Shown here: positions 27,411 through 36,575 of the stretch, piece by piece
How the letters are laid out: every line of letters begins with the position of its first letter
Position numbering within the stretch: the stretch's first letter is position 1
DNA from: Bacillota bacterium
GTDB lineage: Bacteria; Bacillota; Clostridia; Peptostreptococcales; Acidaminobacteraceae
Direction: 5' to 3'
Length of the DNA: 63,127 nucleotides
Assembly (NCBI GenBank): GCA_020161295.1
Contig: JAIUOA010000014.1
Span: 1-63,127 of the forward strand
Program-made: the position numbers and the translations under genes
The notes under the pieces: model-generated
Seen by the model: the letters and a program-made list of their open reading frames with translations, nothing else
Database searches by the model: none
Told to the model about the DNA's origin: nothing

Positions 27411-27743
27411 TTAATCAATATATAAAATATCTTCAAACTGAATTTCTAGGGTGCTTAACTGTACTGATTTATACACTTTATTTATTCCAAGGAAAGTCCC
27501 TGTAACTTGTACATACTCATTTTCATCGTAATAAGTTATGGAGATGATATCGCCTTTTTTTACTTGGGCAATCTTTTGATTGAGTTCATCGGTATGCGCT
27601 TCACTTAAAACCATTTTTTCAACTCGTAGTAATGCCCTTTCCTTTTTCTCTAATGCTTCAGTTAAACCCTTTACGGCAGCAAAAGGCAAAAATTGCTTCG
27701 CCCTTTCAGACAGAGGCATCGGTGTTTTCGGTTTATTCCCCAC
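27411..27743 (-). CDS. YolD-like protein
   Basis: A 110-residue YolD-family protein (MPLSERAKQFLPFAAVKGL, EALEKKE and a C-terminal beta domain). In Firmicutes YolD proteins are encoded with UvrX/YqjW-type Y-family polymerases and are part of the SOS response; their exact role is not known. The start is GTG 27743 with GGGGGG seven bases upstream, and the gene overlaps the polymerase end by 11 bases. Confidence 0.85.
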   Translation of the reverse strand: MGNKPKTPMPLSERAKQFLPFAAVKGLTEALEKKERALLRVEKMVLSEAHTDELNQKIAQVKKGDIISITYYDENEYVQVTGTFLGINKVYKSVQLSTLEIQFEDILYID

Positions 27744-29013
27744 TTTTATGCCCCCCTATCTGCCTGTTGCGCTCTCTCGTCGTTGCGGATGCTTCATAAT
27801 TCATTCCCTTTAAAATACTGTTCTTTCCGTATTTTTTCTTAATCTCCAAAACGGCCTTTTGTACTTTAAGGTTTTTTTCAGCACCCTGATCATCCAATTG
27901 GTCAAAGAAACTGAGCTGGTGCGACGCATTCGTATCAACATCGAGAACCTGATTGCAGGTGATGTTGATGCGTCTTACCATTTTGTTTTTATCCACAGTC
28001 CGATTATAAAGGGCAATCACAGCTGGAATGATCAGTCGGTCTGCACTTGTGGGAATCTCAAATTTAACAGTCCCCCTAGATGGATCAGCATGTAAACTGT
28101 TAGAATAGCCTACATAGAGGGTAACCGAGCTAGTAACGAGTCTTTTATCGACGAGATCTAGACACATTAAATCCATCATTTCTCTAACGATGAGTCTGCC
28201 TTCCTCAAACGCATAATCTCTCATCAACACTTGACCGCTTGATAGGCAATTGCTTTTCGAACGATAGCCTTTGATGTCCGCCATCGTTACAGGTTCACGT
28301 CCCCAAGCGTGGTCAATCAAAAGTTCTGCATCTATGCCAAACAGTTCATATAAAAAAGTTTCATCCATTTCAGCAATTTGCCGCATGGTTTGAATACCGT
28401 ATCGTGACAGCGTTTTAGCAGTGCCTTTCCCAATCCGCCAAAAATCAGTCAAAGGCATATGCTCCCACAATTCCGATTTAAAGGTTGTTTCATTGAGCTC
28501 ACTAATAAAATCATCGGCGTGCTTTGCAGTGATATCAAGTGCAACTTTTGCTAAATAGAGATTTGTTCCAATACCGCAGGTTGCTCTAATCCCGGTCTCT
28601 TTTAATATGACGCTCATGAGCATTTGGGCTATTTCTTTAGCCGTCATATGATAGGTGGATAAGTAGCTGGTCAAATCTAAGAAAGCTTCATCCACTGAGT
28701 AGATGTGTATGTCTTCTTTTGAAATAGTCCTCAAGTAAATTTCATAAATATCGGCTGAATAATCAATATATTTTTGCATTCGCGGTGGCGCAATAATATA
28801 ATCAATCCCCTTTGGGATTTCAAATAATCGACATCTATTTTTTATGCCCATCGCTTTCATGGAGGGCGTAATCGCGAGGCAAATCGTCTTTTCGGATCTT
28901 TCAGGATCTGCAACCACCAAGTTTGTGGTCATGGGATCTAGGCCTCTTTCCACACACTCTACTGAAGCGTAAAACGATTTTAAATCGATGCAAACATAGG
29001 CTTTTTCCCGCAT
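27733..29013 (-). CDS. Y-family DNA polymerase (UvrX/UmuC-like)
   Basis: A 426-residue translesion polymerase. The palm motifs are intact: YVCIDLKSFYASVECVERG (first acidic site) and IYSVDEAFLDL (Asp-Glu pair). The fingers have RLFEIPKGIDYIIAPPRM; the helix-hairpin-helix region has LTDFWRIGKGTAKTLSRYGI. The little-finger domain ends before a tail with HQLSFFDQ, a clamp-binding-like QLSFF motif. ATG 29013 follows GAGGAGG. A LexA site at 29070-29085 and a TATAAT box precede it, so it should be induced by DNA damage together with yolD. Confidence 0.92.
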   Translation of the reverse strand: MREKAYVCIDLKSFYASVECVERGLDPMTTNLVVADPERSEKTICLAITPSMKAMGIKNRCRLFEIPKGIDYIIAPPRMQKYIDYSADIYEIYLRTISKEDIHIYSVDEAFLDLTSYLSTYHMTAKEIAQMLMSVILKETGIRATCGIGTNLYLAKVALDITAKHADDFISELNETTFKSELWEHMPLTDFWRIGKGTAKTLSRYGIQTMRQIAEMDETFLYELFGIDAELLIDHAWGREPVTMADIKGYRSKSNCLSSGQVLMRDYAFEEGRLIVREMMDLMCLDLVDKRLVTSSVTLYVGYSNSLHADPSRGTVKFEIPTSADRLIIPAVIALYNRTVDKNKMVRRINITCNQVLDVDTNASHQLSFFDQLDDQGAEKNLKVQKAVLEIKKKYGKNSILKGMNYEASATTRERNRQIGGHKSGE

Positions 29014-29069
29014 TTTAAGCCTCCTCATTACCAGTCTTCTTCACTTATATTATAACTTTTTTAGAAGAA

Positions 29070-29085
29070 AAGAACAAACGTTCTT
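29070..29085 (-). promoter_or_regulatory. LexA (SOS) box
   Basis: AAGAACAAACGTTCTT holds the Firmicute SOS core GAACN4GTTC (29072-29083) and lies about 57 bases before the polymerase start, next to a TATAAT-type box at about 29050. Confidence 0.8.
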
Positions 29086-29209
29086 TTGGCTCAAGGGGTT
29101 CACCATTCCTTAAGGTGTTTTTCTAGTTAATATTACCCATCATGATGAGGTCAAACAGTAAAACCTCTGAAGTTATGTGTGTTAAGACTTTCATACATTT
29201 TTCTTTGAT

Positions 29210-29743
29210 TTACGGGCGTGTAAAGGTGTAATTGTTATCTGCATTCAGGTGTAGCTGTGCTGGAATGGTTTGGATGGGTACCGCTAAGTTACTATAGTAG
29301 ACAGTGAATTTTAAATCGCACGGATTCACTTCATCCTGTGAAGGAATCCAGTAAATGGTTAAGGGCTTATCTCTTATCAAAGTTACATCAGCCAGTGGTT
29401 GCGCCTCATACCCTGATTCCCACATAACAAGCTTTCCGCTACTACAGGTAACATTTAAAAATATGTATTCAGCAGCATCAACAGTGTTTTTTAAATAACT
29501 GATCTCAAATGGAAAACCGGGGAATTTTGAATCGGTTAGGCGATATTCAGATGTTAATGGCGTGATGCTGATCAGTTCGTTATTAGTTTCAGTTTCTGTA
29601 ATTACTTCAGTGGATAAAACCACTGCTGCAGTTGTTTCAGTGGATAACATCGTTTTGACATTTGATTCATCCACAGGATGGGTACATGCTGTGAGCATGG
29701 TAATACTGATGATTACGATTCCCAGTGTTATAAATCTATTCAT
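29210..29743 (-). CDS. Unknown lipoprotein
   Basis: A 177-residue lipoprotein (MNRFITLGIVIISITMLTAC, lipidated Cys20). A Thr/Glu/Val-rich low-complexity linker (about 32-52) leads to a beta-rich domain with Cys pairs near the middle and end, possibly an outer sandwich fold. No family recognised. AGGAG precedes the ATG at 29743. It stands alone on the minus strand, divergent from the suf operon. Confidence 0.7.
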   Translation of the reverse strand: MNRFITLGIVIISITMLTACTHPVDESNVKTMLSTETTAAVVLSTEVITETETNNELISITPLTSEYRLTDSKFPGFPFEISYLKNTVDAAEYIFLNVTCSSGKLVMWESGYEAQPLADVTLIRDKPLTIYWIPSQDEVNPCDLKFTVYYSNLAVPIQTIPAQLHLNADNNYTFTRP

Positions 29744-29873
29744 GACCAGCACTCCTTTTTCTGTATTTGATGGTTGATACGATCATTATATCATAGCGAT
29801 GAGCAAGTCAGGTGCTATCATGGTCTAATGAAGCTTACAATTTTGAATTCTTTGTAAACGATGGGGATTCTCA

Positions 29874-29902
29874 TTGACGTCATAAATGAAAAGGTGTAGG
29901 AT
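29874..29902 (+). promoter_or_regulatory. Promoter of the suf operon
   Basis: TTGACG (29874-29879), a 17-base spacer and TAGGAT (29897-29902). The -10 box is also one of three TAGGAT/ATCCTA half-sites, see 29915-29939. Confidence 0.55.
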
Positions 29903-29914
29903 TAAACCATGAGT

Positions 29915-29939
29915 ATATCCTACGAAATTACTAGGATAT
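29915..29939. promoter_or_regulatory. Palindromic candidate operator of the suf operon
   Basis: ATATCCTA (29915-29922), nine bases, TAGGATAT (29932-29939): a perfect inverted repeat just after the expected transcription start. A further GTAGGAT at 29896-29902 makes a second, wider inverted pair with ATCCTAC. The regulator is not known and is not encoded next to it. Confidence 0.5.
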
Positions 29940-29978
29940 AAAATTCACAAATGACAGGTGAAAAAACAGGAGGATTTG

Positions 29979-30740
29979 ATGCAGATCATCAAGATAGACA
30001 ATCTAAAATCGGAAGTGGATGGCAGTGCCATTTTGAAAGGCATCGATTTGACCATCAATAAAGGGGAAATCCATGTGATCATGGGGCCAAACGGCGCGGG
30101 AAAATCGACGCTGGCAAACGTGCTCATGGGACATCCTAGTCATGAGGTCACCGAGGGAAAGGTCACCTTTATGGGGAAGGATTTATTAGATATGAAAGTG
30201 GATGAGCGCGCGAAAGCAGGGCTCTTTTTATCGTTCCAGTACCCACAGGAGGTGCCGGGCGTGACGGTGGAAAACTTCCTAAGAACAGCAAAGAAAGAAG
30301 TGAGCGGCATCATGCCCATGATGACGCAGTTCAATAAAGATGTGAAAAAGCAGATGAGCGATCTGGATATGGAGGAGAAATACCTTTCAAGATATTTGAA
30401 TCAAGGCTTCTCGGGCGGGGAGAAAAAGAAGAACGAGATTCTACAGATGGCCGTCTTAAATCCAAAGCTGGCGATACTGGATGAAACCGATTCGGGTCTC
30501 GACGTGGATGCCATCCGCGTGGTGTATGAAACGGTACAAAAGCTTGCAAACGAGAATAACGCCATACTGGTGATCACGCACTATAATAAGATTTTAAATT
30601 ACATTAAGCCGGATGTCGTGCACGTACTGGTGGACGGTAAAATCGTTAAAAGCGGCGATTTATCGTTAGCTGAAGAAATCGAGCAAAAAGGTTATGAGTC
30701 GTTTAAAAATGCATTAGACGACGCGAGCCTGAGCGCATAG
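29979..30740 (+). CDS. sufC: SufC, Fe-S cluster assembly ATPase
   Basis: A 253-residue ABC-type ATPase that powers the SufBCD scaffold. Walker A is GPNGAGKST, the signature is GFSGGEKKKNEI, Walker B is LAILDETDSGLD and the H-loop is VITHYN. The SufC-typical FQYPQEVPGVTVENFL is present. ATG 29979 follows AGGAGG; a frame from 29958 starts inside that region. It is the first gene of sufCBDSU, the usual order in Firmicutes. Confidence 0.97.
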   Translation: MQIIKIDNLKSEVDGSAILKGIDLTINKGEIHVIMGPNGAGKSTLANVLMGHPSHEVTEGKVTFMGKDLLDMKVDERAKAGLFLSFQYPQEVPGVTVENFLRTAKKEVSGIMPMMTQFNKDVKKQMSDLDMEEKYLSRYLNQGFSGGEKKKNEILQMAVLNPKLAILDETDSGLDVDAIRVVYETVQKLANENNAILVITHYNKILNYIKPDVVHVLVDGKIVKSGDLSLAEEIEQKGYESFKNALDDASLSA

Positions 30741-30748
30741 GAGGCGAT

Positions 30749-32152
30749 ATGGCACAGAAAACGCAAATAGAAGAGGTGGACCGCGGCATATACGATGTGA
30801 TCAATCCGGAAAATCATCGTTTCGTCGCCGATAAAGGCCTCACAGAAGACATCATCCGTGAAATCTCCAGAGAAAAGAACGAACCGGAGTGGATGCTCGA
30901 GTTTCGTCTTAAATCGCTGGAAATCTATAAATCGAAACCCATCCCCACTTGGGGTGCCGACCTTAGCGACCTAGATGTGGAAAACATCGTCCATTACGTA
31001 AAGCCCAACACCGACATGAAACACAGCTGGGATGAGGTGCCTGAAGAAATCAAGCAGACGTTTGAACGTCTGGGAATCCCTGAGGCAGAGCGCAAATCGC
31101 TGGCTGGCGTCGGAGCGCAGTATGACTCCGAGGTGGTTTATCACTCCATGCAGGAGGACCTCATCAAGCAGGGCGTCATCTATACGGACATGGATTCGGC
31201 AGTAAAGCAGCATGAGGACATCGTCAGGAAGTATTTCATGACGCTGATTACCAACCGCGACCATAAGTTCTCCGCACTTCACGGGGCCGTATGGTCAGGC
31301 GGCTCTTTTGTCTATGTGCCGGAAGGGGTACAGGTTGAGCTGCCGCTGCAGTCTTACTTCAGACTCAACGCTAAAGGGGCAGGTCAGTTTGAACACACCC
31401 TTATCGTGGTGGAAAAGGGGGCAAGCCTTCATTTCATCGAGGGCTGTTCTGCCCCGAAATACTCGGTTCAAAACCTACATGCAGGCGCAGTGGAGCTGTT
31501 CGTGAAGGAAGAGGCGAAGCTCAGATACAGCACCATCGAAAATTGGTCGCGCAACATGTATAACCTCAACACCAAGCGTTCAGTGGTGGATAAAAACGGG
31601 CGCATCGAATGGGTCTCGGGATCCTTCGGCTCCAGAGTATCCATGCTTTACCCGATGAGTATCTTACGCGGAGAAGGCGCATCCAGCGAGTTTACAGGCA
31701 TCACCTTCGCCGCAAAGGGACAGTATCTGGATACCGGCACGAAGGTGGTGCACAGTGCGCCTAATACCAGCTCCATCGTGAACTCCAAGTCCATCTCAAA
31801 GGATGGCGGACACGCTTTCTACCGTGGTCTCCTTCGTGTGACGCCGAATGCGGTGGGTGTGAAATCCACCGTGAACTGTGAATCGCTCATGCTAGATAAC
31901 CGTTCTAAATCAGACACGCTCCCCATCATCGAAATCGGTAACGATCAGGTGGATATCGGACACGAGGCAAAAATCGGTCGCATCAGCGATGAGACGATTT
32001 TTTACCTCATGAGCCGAGGCATCAGCGAGGCAGAGGCGAAAGCCATGATCGTTCGCGGGTTTGTGGAGCCCATCACTAAAGAGCTGCCGCTGGAATACGC
32101 AGTGGAGCTCAACAATTTGATCACACTCGAGCTTGAAGGCACGATTGGGTAG
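30749..32152 (+). CDS. sufB: SufB, Fe-S cluster scaffold subunit
   Basis: A 467-residue SufB with the family core YVPEGVQVELPLQSYFRLNA, FIEGCSAPKYSV (holding a conserved Cys) and the C-terminal MSRGISEAEAKAMIVRGF. It forms the SufBC2D scaffold on which new Fe-S clusters are built in the cytoplasm. Eight bases after sufC, with GGAGG before the ATG. Length is normal. Confidence 0.97.
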   Translation: MAQKTQIEEVDRGIYDVINPENHRFVADKGLTEDIIREISREKNEPEWMLEFRLKSLEIYKSKPIPTWGADLSDLDVENIVHYVKPNTDMKHSWDEVPEEIKQTFERLGIPEAERKSLAGVGAQYDSEVVYHSMQEDLIKQGVIYTDMDSAVKQHEDIVRKYFMTLITNRDHKFSALHGAVWSGGSFVYVPEGVQVELPLQSYFRLNAKGAGQFEHTLIVVEKGASLHFIEGCSAPKYSVQNLHAGAVELFVKEEAKLRYSTIENWSRNMYNLNTKRSVVDKNGRIEWVSGSFGSRVSMLYPMSILRGEGASSEFTGITFAAKGQYLDTGTKVVHSAPNTSSIVNSKSISKDGGHAFYRGLLRVTPNAVGVKSTVNCESLMLDNRSKSDTLPIIEIGNDQVDIGHEAKIGRISDETIFYLMSRGISEAEAKAMIVRGFVEPITKELPLEYAVELNNLITLELEGTIG

Positions 32153-32161
32153 GAGGACAGC

Positions 32162-33280
32162 ATGGATCATATAAAAACACAGACACCGTATAAAGTCCCC
32201 AATTGGAAGCGCCTAACGCTACCAGAGTCGCTATTTCCAGTAGTATCAGCGTCTGTACTGGAAACGGTTCAGCCCAAAGGTGCGCATCACACGCTGATGC
32301 CCTATCATGGGGATGAGGCGCATCAGCTGACAGAAACAGGGTTTAAAACAGACGCCTTTAGTAAGCATTTAGGGGGGGATTTCCTCCGGTACATCGACGG
32401 AGAGTCTAAGCAGGGCCATGTCATTAAGACACACGTCCATACCCCCGATGTTCAGAAGATAAAAATCGAATACCAATTAAATGACCAGACGCCTTATCAG
32501 GTGGAAAATCACCTGATCATCGCCGAGGAGGGCACGAAGCTGGAGGTCGTTTTGGATTATAGCGTGTTAAACGGCACCGAGGCAACTAAACTTGAAAAGC
32601 ATCACTACGGCACCACGCGCGTCATCGCTAAACGCGGCAGCCAAGTAAGGCTAGTGAAGGTACAGCGCCTCTCAGATGAAGACCACTACTTTGATCAGGT
32701 GCTGTGTCAAGTGGAGGAAGGGGCGAATCTGGAGCTAATCGATGTTCAGTTCGGTAGCCGAAATAAGGCCATCGCCTATGAAACCCACCTTTTAGGACGA
32801 CATGCCAATGCGACGCTGCACTCGCTCTATTTCGGCGAGGAACACGCACAGCTGGATTTGTCCTTCACCATGAAGCACTTCGGCGCACAGTCAACCTCTA
32901 CGATTCTTTCAAAGGGTGCACTTAGTGGTAACAGTAAGAAAACGTTTAGAGGGAACCTCATCTTTGAGACGGGTGCTGCTCAGTCAGTTGGCCGTGAAAA
33001 GGAAGTCGTAGTGCTTCTGGATGAGCGCGTGAAATCTGATTCGATTCCAGCGCTACTCTGTTCTGAGGACGATGTCATCGGCGAGCACGCCGCCAGCGTC
33101 GGACAGCTCGATGGCGAAAAGGTCTTCTACCTCATGAGCCGTGGCCTGTCGTTTATGGAGGCGAAAAAGCTCGTTATCAAGGCCGCTTTCGAAGAGGTGC
33201 TCATGACGCTGGGCGATGAAACGCTCAAGGCTTCCCTCGAGGAAGCATTAGACTGGAGGCTCTCCCATGGTATCCAGTAA
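32162..33280 (+). CDS. sufD: SufD, Fe-S cluster assembly protein
   Basis: A 372-residue SufB paralogue. Its beta-helix core contains GALSGNSKKTFRGNLIFETG and SDSIPALLCSEDDVIGEHAA, and it ends with FYLMSRGLSFMEAKKLVIKA. It pairs with SufB and SufC. AGGAGG lies before the ATG. The stop overlaps the start of sufS by 14 bases. Confidence 0.95.
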   Translation: MDHIKTQTPYKVPNWKRLTLPESLFPVVSASVLETVQPKGAHHTLMPYHGDEAHQLTETGFKTDAFSKHLGGDFLRYIDGESKQGHVIKTHVHTPDVQKIKIEYQLNDQTPYQVENHLIIAEEGTKLEVVLDYSVLNGTEATKLEKHHYGTTRVIAKRGSQVRLVKVQRLSDEDHYFDQVLCQVEEGANLELIDVQFGSRNKAIAYETHLLGRHANATLHSLYFGEEHAQLDLSFTMKHFGAQSTSTILSKGALSGNSKKTFRGNLIFETGAAQSVGREKEVVVLLDERVKSDSIPALLCSEDDVIGEHAASVGQLDGEKVFYLMSRGLSFMEAKKLVIKAAFEEVLMTLGDETLKASLEEALDWRLSHGIQ

Positions 33281-34541
33281 TCTTACGGACACCCAATCAC
33301 ATGACCGCTTAAGCACGACTGATCGCGACCGCACAGGTCAGACAGACTTTCCCATATTTACCAGTCACCCTGAACTGATCTACCTCGATCATGCAGCCAC
33401 CAGTCAGAAACCGAAGCAGGTTATCGATGCCATGAGCCGTTACCTTACAGAGAGCAACGGCAGTCCACATCGCGGAGCGCACAAGCTCAGCGTCGAGGCC
33501 ACTCGGCTTTACGACATCGGCCGTAAGAAGGTTGCCGCCTTTATCGGGGCAAGTCGTCCAGAGGAGGTGGTGTTCACGAAAAACGCCACCGAGGCGCTGA
33601 ACCTCATCGCCTACACCTATGGTCTTTCAACCGTGAAGGCAGGGGATGAAATCGTGGTGGCCATCACGTCGCATCACAGCAACATCGTCCCATGGCAAAT
33701 GGTGGCGTCTCGTACCGGCGCGACGCTCAAGTTTATGTATGTCAGCCCAGAAGGGGATTTTCTGCCTGGTGAGTGGGATAAAATCACAGACCAGACGAAG
33801 CTCGTGGCGTTTCCTTGGGTCTCCAATAGTCTCGGCGTCATCCACGACATCTCAGGGCTCATCGCAAAAGCGCATGCCCATGGCGCAGTCGCTGTGGTCG
33901 ATGCCGCTCAGGCGGTCGGGCACCTGCCTGTGGACGTGTGTGCCCTGGACGCGGATTTCCTCGTCTTTTCGGGCCATAAAATGTACGGGCCGACCGGGAT
34001 TGGCGTCCTGTACGGCAAGCATGCACATCTCGAGGCCATGCCGCCATTCCTCACCGGCGGCGACATGATCGAGTATGTGGAAGAACAGAGCACCACCTTC
34101 GCCGCGGTGCCTGAGCGGTTCGAGGCGGGCACTCAGCATGTAGAGGGCGTGGTGGGCCTCATGGCCGCCATGGACTTTATCGAGCACATGGGAATAACGC
34201 GCATCTCCGAAAAGGAGCAGCGCATCGCCCGTTACGCAGTGAAACGCCTTTCAGAGCTGCCGTTTGTGCGGGTATATGGCCCGCGTGAGGGCCACGATCG
34301 CGGTGCGCTGGTGGCCTTTGAGGTGGAAGGCATCCACCCGCATGACCTAGCCTCGATCCTAGATGACCGTGGCATCGCCATCCGCGCTGGGCATCACTGT
34401 ACACAGCCGCTGATGAAGTCGCTGGGCATCATGGCGTCTTGCCGTGCCAGCTTCTCCATTTATAACCACGTGGGTGAAGTGGATGCCCTAGTGGAAGGAC
34501 TACATCACGCAAGGAGGATTTTCGGCTATGAGCATGGATAG
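33267..34541 (+). CDS. sufS: SufS, cysteine desulfurase
   Basis: A 424-residue PLP enzyme of group II that takes sulfur from cysteine for cluster assembly. It has YLDHAATSQKP at the N-terminus, VVDAAQAVGH, the PLP lysine in FSGHKMYGPTGIG and the persulfide Cys in AGHHCTQPLM. An N-terminal stretch of about 25 residues before the family core is rich in Ser, Thr and Asp. It overlaps both neighbours and is coupled to SufU, its usual sulfur acceptor in Gram-positives. Confidence 0.96.
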   Translation: MVSSNLTDTQSHDRLSTTDRDRTGQTDFPIFTSHPELIYLDHAATSQKPKQVIDAMSRYLTESNGSPHRGAHKLSVEATRLYDIGRKKVAAFIGASRPEEVVFTKNATEALNLIAYTYGLSTVKAGDEIVVAITSHHSNIVPWQMVASRTGATLKFMYVSPEGDFLPGEWDKITDQTKLVAFPWVSNSLGVIHDISGLIAKAHAHGAVAVVDAAQAVGHLPVDVCALDADFLVFSGHKMYGPTGIGVLYGKHAHLEAMPPFLTGGDMIEYVEEQSTTFAAVPERFEAGTQHVEGVVGLMAAMDFIEHMGITRISEKEQRIARYAVKRLSELPFVRVYGPREGHDRGALVAFEVEGIHPHDLASILDDRGIAIRAGHHCTQPLMKSLGIMASCRASFSIYNHVGEVDALVEGLHHARRIFGYEHG

Positions 34542-34962
34542 TCTATACACTGAACTGATTATGATGCATAACCGCAGCGGACATAACAAGCATGTCTTAC
34601 CTGAGGCCACACATATCGAGCGCGGGCATAACCCCAACTGTGGCGACGATCTAACCCTGCAGCTTTGGATTGAGGAGGGCATCGTGAAAGATGCCGCTTA
34701 CGTAGGCCATGGATGCGCCATCAGTCAGGCAGCCATGTCCATCATGATCGACCTCGTGAAGGAAAAACCTGTCGCTGAAGCGAAAGTGCTGGCACATGAT
34801 TATCTGAGGATGATCAGAGGCGAGCAACTAACAGAAGAACAGCGCGATGCGCTGGCCGATGCCATCGTATTTGAAAGCCTATCGAAAATGCCAGCACGTG
34901 TCAAATGCGGCACGCTGGGGTGGCACTGTCTCGAGGTGAGCCTTGCAGAGACTGCTGAATAA
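34528..34962 (+). CDS. sufU: SufU, sulfur-transfer partner of SufS
   Basis: A 144-residue IscU-like zinc protein. The zinc/sulfur residues are seen in NPNCGDDLTLQL (Cys and Asp), GHGCAISQAAMSIM and RVKCGTLGW. In Firmicutes SufU accepts the persulfide from SufS. AAGGAGG precedes the ATG, 14 bases inside sufS. It is the last gene of the operon and is followed by a terminator. Confidence 0.95.
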   Translation: MSMDSLYTELIMMHNRSGHNKHVLPEATHIERGHNPNCGDDLTLQLWIEEGIVKDAAYVGHGCAISQAAMSIMIDLVKEKPVAEAKVLAHDYLRMIRGEQLTEEQRDALADAIVFESLSKMPARVKCGTLGWHCLEVSLAETAE

Positions 34963-34972
34963 AGCTATAATG

Positions 34973-35004
34973 AAGTGGAGAGGATGAAACCTCTCCACTT
35001 TATT
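34973..35004 (+). terminator. Terminator of the suf operon
   Basis: Perfect 11-bp stem AAGTGGAGAGG / CCTCTCCACTT with a six-base loop and T-rich tail. Confidence 0.88.
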
Positions 35005-35073
35005 TATTGACCTGTTGTTAGAACCCTTAATGACGGGTGTTCAAAAAATGGTTATAACTCATGAGGAGAAATC

Positions 35074-35532
35074 ATGTACGATATAAGAGATGTCCTCAGA
35101 AAGGGCGTCGCCGTCACTGAGAAAAAACGACAGGAATATCTTAAATTACAGGAAAACAGCGGCGATTTGCGCATGCGCATATTAATCGGTGTCTTCATCA
35201 AGGAAATCAACCGTGACATCTCACATATGAATCGGTTGATTGATAGCATCACGGATTCCATCGCAGAGAGCATTGAGTTCGATGTGTTCGATAAGATCTC
35301 ATCGCTGGTCAATCAGTTCACACGAACGATAGCTCCTATTGATATCAAGGAACGTAAACCATTGGTCCGCTATATTCTGGAGCAGGAGAAGGCAACCTAT
35401 GCCTTGCTGGTCGACATCCAAGGACGTATGGTGACGAGCCGATCATCGGTCTCTATCGCCTATTATGTCTTACTGGAGCTTATCGACGATAAAAGAACGT
35501 ATATCGAAGAGCTCTCAAAAATGGCGAATTGA
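35074..35532 (+). CDS. Unknown helical cytoplasmic protein
   Basis: A 152-residue, nearly all-helical protein with no membrane helix. It resembles a four-helix bundle (FIKEINRDISHMNRLIDSI, ISSLVNQFTRTI, RYILEQEKATYALLVDIQ), but without the Glu/His pattern of ferritin-like di-iron sites. No family recognised. GAGGAG precedes the ATG. It stands alone between the suf terminator and another unknown gene. Confidence 0.6.
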   Translation: MYDIRDVLRKGVAVTEKKRQEYLKLQENSGDLRMRILIGVFIKEINRDISHMNRLIDSITDSIAESIEFDVFDKISSLVNQFTRTIAPIDIKERKPLVRYILEQEKATYALLVDIQGRMVTSRSSVSIAYYVLLELIDDKRTYIEELSKMAN

Positions 35533-35623
35533 CAATAACTGTTTAAACCACTATATTTTTTGGTAGAAATGAAAAAACAAAGCAATTTATGACGCGATCA
35601 TCACAAATTATTCGGAGGTTCTA

Positions 35624-36298
35624 ATGAGCGAAAACAAAGCCACTCAAACACCACTAGCGACCAATAAGCCTAAGGTGCAATATGCACTGAGCATCCACAT
35701 GAAATATGGAGAGGTTCTTCATATTGAGAGCTTAAATAAAGAGGAGAAGGACCGCTATTTTGAGCTTGCCAGAAACGAAAATGCCACCATGCTCGTAGAA
35801 GACAAGACCAGTGTCATCCACCTTCTCAGCAAGGACATCGCAAAAATCTCAGTGAAAGCCTACGATGAAAAATATGAACGGATTTACCACCCGCTTGAGA
35901 AAATGCTATTTTCAGAAAGTAGTATCGGAAGACGTCCGTTTTCCTTCATCATCAAATCGTTTATCGTCTTAGCGCTACTCAGCATTATCGGCATGTTCGG
36001 ACTTGCTGTGGTTGAAGGCGACATCATGAACATTCTTTTCGATCCTGCGCTGTTATCAGAAACCATGCTTAAAGGTTTTGATTTGATGAATAAGATCTTC
36101 AACTTCACTGCTATTTTGATGATTCTGTTAAACATCATCGATTTCGCTTTGGGCTTTAAAGCACACTATTACATCAACCAAGATGGCGCAGACCCTGTTG
36201 AATACTCTAGGCTGAGCAATGCCATGGTTACTGGCGCGTTCATCGTGGTTTACCTCATCGCGAAAACCATCCTAAATAGTGTCGCTTCCATGATGTAA
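35624..36298 (+). CDS. Unknown membrane protein with a soluble N-terminal domain
   Basis: A 224-residue protein. Residues about 20-85 form a small soluble beta/alpha domain; three membrane helices follow near 107-127 (SFIIKSFIVLALLSIIGMF), 157-174 and 200-220. No family recognised. CGGAGG precedes the ATG. A 12-base tandem repeat and a terminator follow. Confidence 0.6.
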   Translation: MSENKATQTPLATNKPKVQYALSIHMKYGEVLHIESLNKEEKDRYFELARNENATMLVEDKTSVIHLLSKDIAKISVKAYDEKYERIYHPLEKMLFSESSIGRRPFSFIIKSFIVLALLSIIGMFGLAVVEGDIMNILFDPALLSETMLKGFDLMNKIFNFTAILMILLNIIDFALGFKAHYYINQDGADPVEYSRLSNAMVTGAFIVVYLIAKTILNSVASMM

Positions 36299-36310
36299 CA
36301 ATATTTGTTA

Positions 36311-36358
36311 CATTAAACAGCACGTTAAACATCACATTAATCATCACATTAATCATCT
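36311..36358. repeat. Four tandem copies of a 12-base unit
   Basis: Units CATTAAACAGCA, CGTTAAACATCA, CATTAATCATCA and CATTAATCATCT lie head to tail. The last two differ by one base. They sit in the 277-base gap between two unknown genes, just before the terminator at 36391. Confidence 0.7.
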
Positions 36359-36390
36359 AAAGACCGTTCAACTCCATATGATAGAATACG

Positions 36391-36433
36391 AGCAGTAGAT
36401 TCTCACATTTTTTAGAGAATCCACTGCTTTTTT
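36391..36433 (+). terminator. Intrinsic terminator
   Basis: AGCAGTAGATTCTC pairs with GAGAATCCACTGCT (one mismatch) and is followed by TTTTTT. CATATGAT words stand on both sides. Confidence 0.8.
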
Positions 36434-36575
36434 CATATGATACTAATAAATCTGTAAGCAAATCTTAAGAATTAGAGGATATAATGACTAATAATTAACG
36501 AATAGAGTGACTAGAAAATTACTTATTAATCGATTGTAATGGTTGTTCTTTATGTAACTAAGAGAGGTAAATATC

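Noticed and set aside
33646..34404. Several long frames on both strands within sufS
   Set aside because: They are shadows of a high-GC gene with full SufS motifs in frame.
36311..36358. CRISPR-like array
   Set aside because: Units are 12 bases with no spacers and no cas genes; it is a plain tandem repeat.
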